Shown piece by piece: positions 40,584 to 54,926 of a DNA stretch of 64,000 bases. The first letter of the stretch is position 1; each line of letters begins with the position of its first letter. The DNA lies in NCBI GenBank assembly GCA_949361645.1, contig OX442436.1, forward strand, positions 3,286,032 to 3,350,031. The letters run 5' to 3'. The translations under genes and the position numbers were made by a program. The notes beneath the pieces were generated by a model. It did no database searches, was not told the origin of the DNA, and saw only the letters and a program-made list of their open reading frames with translations. This stretch comes from Spongilla lacustris (taxonomy: Eukaryota; Porifera; Demospongiae; Spongillida; Spongillidae).

Positions 40584-41544
40584 TATTATTAAACGTTGTT
40601 ATTATGATTTTAATGATAGAATAACAATTGTGAATATCTCAGTGTGGAAATAACACATGGTTTAACATGGTTTATCAAAAACCATTCAATGGTAAAATAA
40701 ATCTAATACACTCAGACATACTATCCATATGTATCTAGAATTACGAACTAGTGATTGTTTAATTATTAAATGTCGTTATTATGATTTTAGTGATTGTATA
40801 CCTATTGTGAATATCTCAGTGTGGAAATACCACTTATGGTTTAACATGGTTTATCATAAACCATTCAATGGTAAATTAAATCCAATGCACTCAGACATAC
40901 TATCCATATGTATCTAGATTTACTAACTAGTAATGGTTTAGTTATAAATGTTCTTATTATGATTTAAATGATAGTACACCTATTGCGAATATCTCAGTGT
41001 CGAAATAACAAATATGGTTTAACATGGTTTATCATAAACCATTCAATGGTAAATTAAAACTAATACACTCAGACATACTATCCATATGCATCTAGATTTA
41101 CTAACTAGTAATGGTTTAATTATTAAATGTACTTATTATGATTTTAGTGATAGTATACCTATTGTGAATATCTCAGTGTGGAAATAACACTTATGGTTTA
41201 ACATGGTTTATCATAAACCATTCAATGGTAAATTAAATCTAATACACTCAGATATACTATCCATATGTATCTAGATTTACTAACTGGTAATTGTTTAATT
41301 ATTAAATGCTCTTATTATGATTTTAATGATAGAATAACAATTGTGAATATCTCAGTGTGGAAATACCTCTTATGGTTTAACATGGTTTATCATAAACCAT
41401 TCAATGGTAAATTAAATCTAATACACTCAGATATACTGTCCATATGTATCTAGATTTACTAACTGGTAATGGTTTAATTATTAAATGTACTTATTATGAT
41501 TTTAGTGATAGTATACCTATTGTGAATATCTCAGTGTGGAAATA
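39375..41544 (+). repeat. 6-mer HOR tandem (1,071 bp), two copies
   Basis: Positions 39375-40473 match 40446-41544 at 1,071 bp (6 monomers). The open-frame monomers 39658 and 40194 pair with 40729 and 41265. The left limit is T39374 versus C40445 (TATCT or TACCT) and the right limit is A40474 versus C41545 (TAACAC or TACCAC). A single change in the second copy, TACCTCTT for TACCACTT near 41367, is private. Confidence 0.88.
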
Positions 41545-42334
41545 CCACTTATGGTTTAACATGGTTTATCATAAACCATTCAATGGTAAATTAAATCTAA
41601 TACACTCAGATATACTATATATATGTATCTAGATTTACTAACTAGTAATGGTTTAATTATTAAATGTACTTATTATGATTTTAGTGATAGTATACCTATT
41701 GTGAATATCTCAGTGTGGAAATAACTTATGGTTTAACATGGTTTGTCATAAACCATTCAATGGTAAATTAAATCTAATACACTCAGATATACTATCCATA
41801 TGTATCTAGATTTACTAACTGGTAATGGTTTAATTATTAAATGCTCTTATTATGATTTTAATGATAGAATAACAATTGTGAATATCTCAGTGTGGAAATA
41901 CCACTTATGGTTTAACATGGTTTATCATAAACCATTCAATGGTAAATTAAATCTAATACACTCAGATATACTATCCATATGTATCTAGATTTACTAACTG
42001 GTAATGGTTTAATTATTAAATGTTCTTATTATGATTTTAGTGATAGTATACCTATTGTGAATATCTCAGTGTGGAAATACCACTTATGGTTTAACATGGT
42101 TTATCATAAACCATTCAATGGTAAATTAAATCTAATACGCTCAGATATACTATATATATGTATCTAGATTTACTAACTAGTAATGGTTTAATTATTAAAT
42201 GTACTTATTATGATTTTAGTGATAGTATACCTATTGTGAATATCTCAGTGTGGAAATAACTTATGGTTTAACATGGTTTGTCATAAACCATTCAATGGTA
42301 AAATAAATCTAATACACTCAGACATACTATCCAT
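41265..42334 (+). repeat. Tandem X-Y-Z cassettes (535-bp trimer, two copies)
   Basis: Cassette 1 spans 41265-41799 (Y at 41444, Z at 41623) and cassette 2 spans 41800-42334 (Y at 41979, Z at 42158), 535 bp apart. The first Z ends GGTAAATTAAATC with CAGATATAC and leads straight into the next X; the second ends in the usual GGTAAAATAAATC form and leads into a B-like TCTAGAATAAC monomer. All four X and Y monomers have open 62-codon frames. Confidence 0.85.
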
Positions 42335-42797
42335 ATGTATCTAGAATAACTAACTAGTAATTGTTTAATTATTGAATGTCGTTATTATGATTTTAATGAT
42401 AGTATACCAATTGTGAATATCTTAGTGTGGAAATAACAATTATTGTTTAACATGGTTTATCATAAACCATTCAATGGTAAATTAAATCTAATACACTCAG
42501 CTATACTATCCATATGCATCTAGATTTACTAACTAGTAATGGTTTAATTATTAAATGTACTTATTATGATTTTAGTGATAGTATACCTATTGTGAATATC
42601 TCAGTGTGGAAATAACACTTATGGTTTAACATGGTTTATCATAAACCATTCAATGGTAAATTAAATCTAATACACTCAGATATACTATCCATATGTATCT
42701 AGATTTACTAACTGGTAATAGTTTAATTATAAAATGTACTTATTATGATTTTAGTGATAGTATACCTATTGTGAATATCTCAGTGTGGAAATAACAC

Positions 42798-44074
42798 ATG
42801 GTTTAACATGGTTTATCATAAACCATTCAATGGTAAATTAAATCTAATATACTCAGACATACTATCCACATGTATCTAGATTTACTAACTAGTAATGGTT
42901 TAATTATTAAATGTACTTATTATGATTTTAATGATAGAATAACAATTGTGAATATCTCAGTGTGGGAATAACACATGGTTTAACATGGTTTATCAAAAAC
43001 CATTCAATGGTAAAATAAATCTAATACACTCAGACATACTATCCATATGTATCTAGAATTACTAACTAGTAATGGTTTAATTATTAAATGTCGTTATTAT
43101 GATTTTAATGATAGTATACCAATTGTGAATATCTAAGTGTGGAAATAACACATGGTTTAACATGGTTTATCATAAACCATTCAAAGGTAAATTAAATCTA
43201 ATACACTCAGACATACTATCCATATGTATCTAGATTTACTAACAAGTAATGGTTTAATTATTAAATGTACTTATTATGATTTTAATGATAGAATAACAAT
43301 TGTGAATATCTCAGTGTGGAAATAACACATGGTTTAACATGGTTTATCAAAAACCATTCAATGGTAAAATAAATCTAACACACTTAGATATACTATCCAT
43401 ATGCATCTAGATTTACTAACTAGTAATGGTTTAATTATTAAATGTACTTATTATGATTTTAGTGATAGTATACCTATTGTGAATATCTCAGTGTTGAAAT
43501 ACCACTTGAAAATAACACATGGTTTAACATGGTATATCATAAACCATTCAATGGTAAATTAATTCTAATACACTCAGACATACTATCCATATGTATCTAC
43601 ATTTACTAACTAGTAATGGTTTAATTATTAAACGTTGTTATTATGATATAAATAAAAGTATACCAATTGTGAATATCTCAGTGTGGAAATAACACTTATG
43701 GTTTAACATGGTTTATCATAAACCATTCAATGGTAAATTAAATCTAATACACTCAGACATACTATCCATATGTATCTAGATTTACTAACTAGTAATGGTT
43801 TAATTATTAAATGTACTTATTATGATTTTAGTGATAGTATACTTATTGTGAATATCTCAGTGTGGAAATAACACTTATGGTTTAACATGGTTTATCATAA
43901 ACCATTCAATGGTAAATTAAATCTAATACACTCAGACATACCATCCATATGTATTTAGATTTACTAACTAGTAATGGTTTAATTATTAAATGTACTTATT
44001 ATGATTTTAATGATAGAATAACAATTGTGAATATCTCAGTGTGGAAATAACACATGGTTTAACATGGTTTATCA
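42798..44074 (+). repeat. HOR segment, copy 1 of a 4,641-bp-displaced pair
   Basis: This segment matches 47439-48715 at 4,641 bp (26 monomers). Shared rare markers are CCACATGTATC, GTGTGGGAATAAC (42961 and 47602), CATTCAAAGG, CTAACAAGTAATGG and GTGTTGAAATACC (43491 and 48132). Beyond 44074 the far copy has TATCATAAACC instead of TATCAAAAACC. Confidence 0.85.
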
Positions 44075-44326
44075 AAAACCATTCAATGGTAAAATAAATC
44101 TAATACACTCAGACATACTATCCATATGTATCTAGAATTACTAACTAGTAATTGTTTAATTATTAAATGTCGTTATTATGATTTTAATGATAGTATACCA
44201 ATTGTGAATATCTTAGTGTGGAAATAACACTTATTGTTTAACATGGTTTATCATAAACCATTCAATGGTAAATTAAATCTAACACACTCAGATATACTAT
44301 CCATATGTATCTAGATTTACTAATTA

Positions 44327-45446
44327 GTAATGGTTTAATTATTAAATGTACTTATTATGATTTTAGTGATAGTATACCTATTGTGAATATCTCAGTGTGG
44401 AAATAACACATGGTTTAACATGGTTTATCATAAACCATTCAGTGGTAAATTAAATCCAATGCACTCAGACATACTATCCATATGTATCTAGATTTACTAA
44501 CTAGTAATGGTTTAATTATTATATGTACTTATTATGATTTTAATGATAGAATAACAAATGTGAATATCTCAGTGTGGAAATAACACATGGTTTAACATGG
44601 TTTATCATAAACCATTCAATGGTAAATTAAATCTAATACACTCAGACATACTATCCATATGTATCTAGACTTACTAACTAGTAATGGTTTAATTATTAAA
44701 TGTACTTATTATGATTTTAATGATAGAATAACAATTGTGAATATCTCAGTGTGGAAATACCACTTATGGTTTAACATGGTTTATCATAAACCATTCAATG
44801 GTAAATTAAATCTAATACACTCAGATATACTATCCATATGTATCTAGATTTACTAACTGGTAATGGTTTAATTATTAAATGTACTTATTATGATTTTAGT
44901 GATAGTATACCTATTGTGAATATCTCAGTGTGGAAATACCACTTATGGTTTAACATGGTTTATCATAAACCATTCAATGGTAAATTAAATCTAATACACT
45001 CAGATATACTATATATATGTATCTAGATTTACTAACTAGTAATGGCTTAATTATTAAATGTACTTATTATGATTTTAGTGATAGTATACCTATTGTGAAT
45101 ATCTCAGTGTGGAAATAACTTATGGTTTAACATGGTTTGTCAAAAACCATTCAATGGTAAAATAAATCTAATACACTCAGACATACTATCCATATGTATC
45201 TAGAATAACTAACTAGTAATTGTTTAATTATTAAATGTCGTTATTATGATTTTAATGATAGTATACCAATTGTGAATATCTTAGTGTGGAAATAACACAT
45301 GGTTTAACATGGTTTATCATAAACCATTCAATGGTAAATTAAATCTAATACACTCAGACATACTATCCATATGTATCTAGATTTACTAACTAGTAATGGT
45401 TTAATTATTAAATGTACTTATTATGATTTTAATGATAGAATAACAA
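44327..45446 (+). repeat. HOR segment, copy 1 of a 4,462-bp-displaced pair
   Basis: This segment matches 48789-49908 at 4,462 bp. That is one monomer (179 bp) less than the 4,641-bp displacement just to the left, so a single monomer was gained or lost between the two alignments. It contains an X-Y-Z cassette (44659-45193), with 44659 pairing with 49121 and 44838 with 49300. Confidence 0.85.
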
Positions 45447-47438
45447 TTGTGAATATCTCAGTGTGGAAATAACACATGGTTTAACATGGTTTATCAAAAA
45501 CCATTCAATGGTAAAATAAATCTAATACACTCAGACATACTATCCATATGTATCTAGAATTACTAACTAGTAATTGTTTAATTATTAAATGTCGTTATCA
45601 TGATTTTAATGATAGTATACCAATTGTGAACATCTTAGTGTGGAAATAACACTTATTGTTTAACATGGTTTATCATAAACCATTCAATGGTAAATTAAAT
45701 CTAATACACTCAGCTATACTATCCATATGCATCTAGATTTACTAACTAGTAATGGTTTAATTATTAAATATACTTATTATAATTTTAGTGATAGTATACC
45801 TACTGTAAATATCTCAGTGTGGAGATAACACTTATGGTTTAACATGGTTTATCATAAACCATTCAATGGTAAATTAAATCTAATACACTCAGATATACTA
45901 TCCATATGTATCTAGATTTACTAACTGGTAATAGTTTAATTATAAAATGTACTTATTATGATTTTAGTGGTAGTATACCTATTGTGAATATCTCAGTGTG
46001 GAAATAATACATGGTTTAACATGGTTTATCATAAACCATTCAATGGTAAATTAAATCTAATATACTCAGACAAACTATCCACATGTATCTAGATTTACTA
46101 ACTAGTAATGGTTTAATTATTAAATGTACTTATTATGATTTTAATGATAGAATAACAATTGTGAATATCTCAGTGTGGAAATAACACATGGTTTAACATG
46201 GTTTATCAAAAACCATTCAATGGTAAAATAAATCTAATACACTCAGACATACTATCCATATGTATCTAGAATTACTAACTAGTAATGGTTTAATTATTAA
46301 ATGTCGTTATTATGATTTTAATGATAGTATACCAATTGTGAATATCTAAGTGTGGAAATACCACTTATGGTTTAACATGGTTTATCATAAACCATTCAAT
46401 GGTAAATTAAATCTAATACACTCAGATATACTATCCATATGTATCTAGATTTACTAACTGGTAATGGTTTAATTATTAAATGCTCTTATTATGATTTTAG
46501 TGATAGTATACCTATTGTGAATATCTCAGTGTGGAAATAACACTTATGGTTTAACATGGTTTATCATAAACCATTCAATGGTAAATTAAATCTAATACAC
46601 TCAGATATACTATCCATATGTATCTAGATTTACTAACTGGTAATGGTTTAATTATTAAATGCTCTTATTATGATTTTAATGATAGAATAACAATTGTGAA
46701 TATCTCAGTGTGGAAATACCACTTATGGTTTAACATGGTTTATCATAAACCATTCAATGGTAAATTAAATCTAATACACTCAGATATACTATCCATATGT
46801 ATCTAGATTTACTAACTGGTAATGGTTTAATTATTAAATGTACTTATTATGATTTTAGTGATAGTATACCTATTGTGAATATCTCAGTGTGGAAATACCA
46901 CTTATGGTTTAACATGGTTTATCATAAACCATTCAATGGTAAATTAAATCTAATACACTCAGATATACTATATATATGTATCTAGATTTACTAACTAGTA
47001 ATGGTTTAATTATTAAATGTACTTATTATGATTTTAGTGATAGTATACCTATTGTGAATATCTCAGTGTGGAAATAACTTATGGTTTAACATGGTTTGTC
47101 ATAAACCATTCAATGGTAAAATAAATCTAATACACTCAGACATACTATCCATTAGTATCTAGAATAACTAACTAGTAATTGTTTAATTATTAAATGTCGT
47201 TATTATGATTTTAATGATAGTATACCAATTGTGAATATCTTAGTGTGGAAATAACACTTATTGTTTAACATGGTTTATCATAAACCATTCAATGGTAAAT
47301 TAAATCTAATACACTCAGCTATACTATCCATATGCATCTAGATTTACTAACTAGTAATGGTTTAATTATTAAATGTACTTATTATAATTTTAGTGATAGT
47401 ATACCTACTGTTAATATCTCAGTGTGGAGATAACACTT
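45447..47438 (+). repeat. Satellite segment with X-Y-Z cassette at 46618
   Basis: About 11 monomers lie between the two displaced matches. They include the TATAATTTTAG / CTACTGTAAATATC / GTGGAGATAAC monomer near 45770, which recurs near 47390, 53260, 55745 and 57875. They also include a cassette at 46618-47152 preceded by an additional AAATGCTC monomer at 46438. Private changes include GATTTTAGTGGTAG (near 45964) and CCATTAGTATC (near 47150), the latter destroying CATATG. Confidence 0.7.
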
Positions 47439-48715
47439 ATGGTTTAACATGGTTTATCATAAACCATTCAATGGTAAATTAAATCTAATATACTCAGACA
47501 TACTATCCACATGTATCTAGATTTACTAACTAGTAATGGTTTAATTATTAAATGTACTTATTATGATTTTAATGATAGAATAACAATTGTGAATATCTCA
47601 GTGTGGGAATAACACATGGTTTAACATGGTTTATCAAAAACCATTCAATGGTAAAATAAATCTAATACACTCAGACATACTATCCATATGTATCTAGAAT
47701 TACTAACTAGTAATGGTTTAATTATTAAATGTCGTTATTATGATTTTAATGATAGTATACCAATTGTGAATATCTAAGTGTGGAAATAACACATGGTTTA
47801 ACATGGTTTATCATAAACCATTCAAAGGTAAATTAAATCTAATACACTCAGACATACTATCCATATGTATCTAGATTTACTAACAAGTAATGGTTTAATT
47901 ATTGAATGTACTTATTATGATTTTAATGATAGAATAACAATTGTGAATATCTCAGTGTGGAAATAACACATGGTTTAACATGGTTTATCAAAAACCATTC
48001 AATGGTAAAATAAATCTAACACACTTAGATATACTATCCATATGCATCTAGATTTACTAACTAGTAATGGTTTAATTATTAAATGTACTTATTATGATTT
48101 TAGTGATAGTATACCTATTGTGAATATCTCAGTGTTGAAATACCACTTGAAAATAACACATGGTTTAACATGGTATATCATAAACCATTCAATGGTAAAT
48201 TATTTCTAATACACTCAGACATACTATCCATATGTATCTACATTTACTAACTAGTAATGGTTTAATTATTAAACGTTGTTATTATGATATAAATAAAAGT
48301 ATACCAATTGTTAATATCTCAGTGTGGAAATAACACTTATGGTTTAACATGGTTTATCATAAACCATTCAATGGTAAATTAAATCTAATACACTCAGACA
48401 TACTATCCATATGTATCTAGATTTACTAACTAGTAATGGTTTAATTATTAAATGTACTTATTATGATTTTAGTGATAGTATACTTATTGTGAATATCTCA
48501 GTGTGGAAATAACACTTATGGTTTAACATGGTTTATCATAAACCATTCAATGGTAAATTAAATCTAATACACTCAGACATACCATCCATATGTATTTAGA
48601 TTTACTAACTAGTAATGGTTTAATTATTAAATGTACTTATTATGATTTTAATGATAGAATAACAATTGTGAATATCTCAGTGTGGAAATAACACATGGTT
48701 TAACATGGTTTATCA
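47439..48715 (+). repeat. HOR segment, copy 2 of the 4,641-bp-displaced pair
   Basis: This is the counterpart of 42798-44074. Differences noticed are TTATTGAATG near 47901 for TTATTAAATG, AAATTATTTC near 48200 for AAATTAATTC, and TTGTTAATATC near 48308 for TTGTGAATATC. Confidence 0.85.
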
Positions 48716-50622
48716 TAAACCATTCAATGGTAAATTAAATCCAATGCACTCAGACATACTATCCATATGTATCTAGATTTACTAACTGGTAATGGTTTAA
48801 TTATTAAATGTACTTATTATGATTTTAGTGATAGTATACCTATTGTGAATATCTCAGTGTGGAAATAACACATGGTTTAACATGGTTTATCATAAACCAT
48901 TCAATGGTAAATTAAATCTAATACACTCAGACATACTATCCATATGTATCTAGATTTACTAACTAGTAATGGTTTAATTATTATATGTACTTATTATGAT
49001 TTTAATGATAGAATAACAAATGTGAATATCTCAGTGTGGAAATAACACATGGTTTAACATGGTTTATCATAAACAATTCAATGGTAAATTAAATCTAATA
49101 CACTCAGACATACTATCCATATGTATCTAGACTTACTAACTAGTAATGGTTTAATTATTAAATGTACTTATTATGATTTTAATGATAGAATAACAATTGT
49201 GAATATCTCAGTGTGGAAATACCACTTATGGTTTAACATGGTTTATCATAAACCATTCAATGGTAAATTAAATCTAATACACTCAGATATACTATCCATA
49301 TGTATCTAGATTTACTAACTGGTAATGGTTTAATTATTAAATGTACTTATTATGATTTTAGTGATAGTATACCTATTGTGAATATCTCAGTGTGGAAATA
49401 CCACTTATGGTTTAACATGGTTTATCATAAACCATTCAATGGTAAATTAAATCTAATACACTCAGATATACTATATATATGTATCTAGATTTACTAACTA
49501 GTAATGGTTTAATTATTAAATGTACTTATTATGATTTTAGTGATAGTATACCTATTGTGAATATCTCAGTGTGGAAATAACTTATGGTTTAACATGGTTT
49601 GTCAAAAACCATTCAATGGTAAAATAAATCTAATACACTCAGACATACTATCCATATGTATCTAGAATAACTAACTAGTAATTGTTTAATTATTAAATGT
49701 CGTTATTATGATTTTAATGATAGTATACCAATTGTGAATATCTTAGTGTGGAAATAACACATGGTTTAACATGGTTTATCATAAACCATTCAATGGTAAA
49801 TTAAATCTAATACACTCAGACATACTATCCATATGTATCTAGATTTACTAACTAGTAATGGTTTAATTATTAAATGTACTTATTATGATTTTAATGATAG
49901 AATAACAAATGTGAATATCTCAGTGTGGAAATAACACATGGTTTAACATGGTTTATCATAAACCATTCAATGGTAAATTAAATCTAATACACTCAGACAT
50001 ACTATCCATATGAATCTAGATTTAGTAACTAGTAATGGTTTATTTATTAAATCCTCTTATTATAATTTTAATGATAGTGTACCTATTGTGAATATCTCAG
50101 TGTGGAAATAACACATGGTTTAACATGGTTTATCATAATCCATTCAATGGTAAATTAAATCTAATACACTCAGACATACTATCCATATGTATTAAGATTT
50201 ACTAACTAGTAATGGTTTAATTATTAAATGTACTTATTATGATTTTAATGATAGAATAACAATTGTGAATATCTCAGTGTGGAAATAACACATGGTTTAA
50301 CATGGTTTATCAAAAACCATTCAATGGTAAAATAAATCTAATACACTCAGACATACTATCCATATGTATCTAGAATTACTAACTAGTAATTGTTTAATTA
50401 TTAAATGTCGTTATTATGATTTTAATGATAGTATACCAATTGTGAATATCTTAGTGTGGAAATAACACTTATTGTTTAACATGGTTTATCATAAACCATT
50501 CAATGGTAAATTAAATCTAACACACTCAGATATACTATCCATATGTATCTAGATTTACTAATTAGTAATGGTTTAATTATTAAATGTACTTATTATGATT
50601 TTAGTGATAGTATACCTATTGT
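48670..50622 (+). repeat. 11-mer HOR unit (1,953 bp), copy 1
   Basis: Positions from about 48670 to 50561 match about 50623 to 52514 at 1,953 bp (11 monomers). Phase markers are TATGAATCTAGATTTAG (50011 and 51964), ATGTATTAAGATTTAC and the X-Y-Z cassettes at 49121 and 51074. The left limit is approximate; the right limit is T50562 versus C52515. Confidence 0.85.
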
Positions 50623-52514
50623 GAATATCTCAGTGTGGAAATAACACATGGTTTAACATGGTTTATCATAAACCATTCAATGGTAAATTAAATCCAATGC
50701 ACTCAGACATACTATCCATATGTATCTAGATTTACTAACTGGTAATGGTTTAATTATTAAATGTACTTATTATGATTTTAGTGATAGTATACCTATTGTG
50801 AATATCTCAGTGTGGAAATAACACATGGTTTAACATGGTTTATCATAAACCATTCAATGGTAAATTAAATCTAATACACTCAGACATACTATCCATATGT
50901 ATCTAGATTTACTAACTAGTAATGGTTTAATTATTATATGTACTTATTATGATTTTAATGATAGAATAACAAATGTGAATATCTCAGTGTGGAAATAACA
51001 CATGGTTTAACATGGTTTATCATAAACCATTCAATGCTAAATTAAATCTAATACACTCAGACATACTATCCATATGTATCTAGACTTACTAACTAGTAAT
51101 GGTTTAATTATTAAATGTACTTATTATGATTTTAATGATAGAATAACAATTGTGAATATGTCAGTGTGGAAATACCACTTATGGTTTAACATGGTTTATC
51201 ATAAACCATTCAATGGTAAATTAAATCTAATACACTCAGATATACTATCCATATGTATCTAGATTTACTAACTGGTAATGGTTTAATTATTAAATGTACT
51301 TATTATGATTTTAGTGATAGTATACCTATTGTGAATATCTCAGTGTGGAAATACCACTTATGGTTTAACATGGTTTATCATAAACCATTCAATGGTAAAT
51401 TAAATCTAATACACTCAGATATACTATATATATGTATCTAGATTTACTAACTAGTAATGGTTTAATTATTAAATGTACTTATTATGATTTTAGTGATAGT
51501 ATACCTATTGTGAATATCTCAGTGTGGAAATAACTTATGGTTTAACATGGTTTGTCAAAAACCATTCAATGGTAAAATAAATCTAATACACTCAGACATA
51601 CTATCCATATGTATCTAGAATAACTAACTAGTAATTGTTTAATTATTAAATGTCGTTATTATGATTTTAATGATAGTATACCAATTGTGAATATCTTAGT
51701 GTGGAAATAACACATGGTTTAACATGGTTTATCATAAACCATTCAATGGTAAATTAAATCTAATACACTCAGACATACTATCCATATGTATCTAGATTTA
51801 CTAACTAGTAATGGTTTAATTATTAAATGTACTTATTATGATTTTAATGATAGAATAACAAATGTGAATATCTCAGTGTGGAAATAACACATGGTTTAAC
51901 ATGGTTTATCATTAACCATTCAATGGTAAATTAAATCTAATACACTCAGACATACTATCCATATGAATCTAGATTTAGTAACTAGTAATGGTTTATTTAT
52001 TAAATCCTCTTATTATGATTTTAATGATAGTGTACCTATTGTGAATATCTCAGTGTGGAAATAACACATGGTTTAACATGGTTTATCATAATCCATTCAA
52101 TGGTAAATTAAATCTAATACACTCAGACATACTATCCATATGTATTAAGATTTACTAACTAGTAATGGTTTCATTATTAAATGTACTTATTATGATTTTA
52201 ATGATAGAATAACAATTGTGAATATCTCAGTGTGGAAATAACACATGGTTTAACATGGTTCATCAAAAACCATTCAATGGTAAAATAAATCTAATACACT
52301 CAGACATACTATCCATATGTATCTAGAATTACTAACTAGTAATTGTTTAATTATTAAATGTCGTTATTATGATTTTAATGATAGTATACCAATAGTGAAT
52401 ATCTTAGTGTGGAAATAACACTTATTGTTTAACATGGTTTATCATAAACCATTCAATTGTAAATTAAATCTAACACACTCAGATATACTATCCATATGTA
52501 TCTAGATTTACTAA
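50623..52514 (+). repeat. 11-mer HOR unit, copy 2
   Basis: This is the partner of 48670-50561. Private changes include ATATGTCAGTG (near 51159) for ATATCTCAGTG, CATTAACC near 51911 for CATAAACC, and ATGGTTCATC near 52257. About 50648-52259 is copied a further time at 53315-54926 (2,667 bp, 15 monomers). Confidence 0.85.
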
Positions 52515-53314
52515 CTAGTGATTGTTTAATTATTAAATGTCGTTATTATGATTTAAATGATAGTATACCTATTGTGAATATCTCAGTGTGGAAATAACAC
52601 TTATGGTTTAACATGGTTTATCATAAACCATTCAATGGTAAATTAAATCTAATACACTCAGACATACTATCCATATGTATCTAGATTTACTAACTAGTAA
52701 TAGTTTAATTATTAAATGTACTTATTATGATTTTAATGATAGTATACCAATTGTGAATATCTTAGTGTGGAAATAACACATGGTTTAACATGGTTTATCA
52801 TAAACCATTCAATGGTAAATTAAATCTTATACACTCAGACATACTATCCATATGTATCTAGATTTACTAACTAGTAATGGTTTAATTATTAAATGTACTT
52901 ATTATGATTTTAATGATAGAATAACAATTGTGAATATCTCAGTGTGGAAATAACACATGGTTTAACATGGTTTATCAAAAACCATTCAATGGTAAAATAA
53001 ATCTAATACACTCAGACATACTATCCATATGTATCTAGAATAACTAACTAGTAATTGTTTAATTATTAAATGTCGTTATCATGATTTTAATGATAGTATA
53101 CCATTTGTGAACATCTTAGTGTGGAAATAACACTTATTGTTTAACATGGTTTATCATAAACCATTCAATGGTAAATTAAATCTAATACACTCAGCTATAC
53201 TATCCATATGCATCTAGATTTACTAACTAGTAATGGTTTAATTATTAAATATACTTATTATAATTTTAGTGATAGTATACCTACTGTAAATATCTCAGTG
53301 TGGAGATAACACTT
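52515..53314 (+). repeat. Satellite spacer monomers inside the 15-mer arrangement
   Basis: These few monomers lie between copies of the 2,667-bp-displaced block. They contain the AGTGATTG...TTATGATTTAAATG monomer, an AATAGTTTAATT monomer, an A-B pair with ATCATG / GAACATC, and the start of the GTGGAGATAAC monomer. The same order recurs at about 54990-55800 and 57120-57930. Confidence 0.7.
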
Positions 53315-54926
53315 ATGGTTTAACATGGTTTATCATAAACCATTCAATGGTAAATTAAATCCAATGCACTCAGACATACTATCCATATGTATCTAGATTT
53401 ACTAACTGGTAATGGTTTAATTATTAAATGTACTTATTATGATTTTAGTGATAGTATACCTATTGTGAATATCTCAGTGTGGAAATAACACATGGTTTAA
53501 CATGGTTTATCATAAACCATTCAATGGTAAATTAAATCTAATACACTCAGACATACTATCCATATGTATCGAGATTTACTAACTAGTAATGGTTTAATTA
53601 TTATATGTACTTATTATGATTTTAATGATAGAATAACAAATGTGAATATCTCAGTGTGGAAATAACACATGGTTTAACATGGTTTATCATAAACCATTCA
53701 ATGGTAAATTAAATCTAATACACTCAGACATACTATCCATATGTATCTAGACTTACTAACTAGTAATGGTTTAATTATTAAATGTACTTATTATGATTTT
53801 AATGATAGAATAACAATTGTGAATATCTCAGTGTGGAAATACCACTTATGGTTTAACATGGTTTATCATAAACCATTCAATGGTAAATTAAATCTAATAC
53901 ACTCAGATATACTATCCATATGTATCTAGATTTACTAACTGGTAATGGTTTAATTATTAAATGTACTTATTATGATTTTAGTGATAGTATACCTATTGTG
54001 AATATCTCAGTGTGGAAATACCACTTATGGTTTAACATGGTTTATCATAAACCATTCAATGGTAAATTAAATCTAATACACTCAGATATACTATATATAT
54101 GTATCTAGATTTACTAACTAGTAATGGTTTAATTATTAAATGTACTTATTATGATTTTAGTGATAGTATACCTATTGTGAATATCTCAGTGTGGAAATAA
54201 CTTATGGTTTAACATGGTTTGTCAAAAACCATTCAATGGTAAAATAAATCTAATACACTCAGACATACTATCCATATGTATCTAGAATAACTAACTAGTA
54301 ATTGTTTAATTATTAAATGTCGTTATTATGATTTTAATGATAGTATACCAATTGTGAATATCTTAGTGTGGAAATAACACATGGTTTAACATGGTTTATC
54401 ATAAACCATTCAATGGTAAATTAAATCTAATACACTCAGACATACTATCCATATGTATCTAGATTTACTAACTAGTAATGGTTTAATTATTAAATGTACT
54501 TATTATGATTTTAATGATAGAATAACAAATGTGAATATCTCAGTGTGGAAATAACACATGGTTTAACATGGTTTATCATAAACCATTCAATGGTAAATTA
54601 AATCTAATACACTCAGACATACTATCCATATGAATCTAGATTTAGTAACAAGTAATGGTTTATTTATTAAATCCTCTTCATATGATTTTAATGATAGTGT
54701 ACCTATTGTGAATATCTCAGTGTGGAAATAACACATGGTTTAACATGGTTTATCATAATCCATTCAATGGTAAATTAAATCTAATACACTCAGACATACT
54801 ATCCATATGTATTAAGATTTACTAACTAGTAATGGTTTCATTATTAAATGTACTTATTATGATTTTAATGATAGAATAACAATTGTGAATATCTCAGTGT
54901 GGAAATAACACATGGTTTAACATGGT
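53315..54926 (+). repeat. HOR segment, copy of 50648-52259 (2,667-bp displacement)
   Basis: TATGAATCTAG (51964 and 54631) and the GGTTTCATTATTAAATG change (52167 and 54834) are in phase at 2,667 bp, as are the cassettes 51074 and 53741. A change not in the earlier copy is CTTCATATGATTTT near 54678, which is passed on to the next 12-mer copy. The order of copying can therefore be inferred. Confidence 0.85.
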
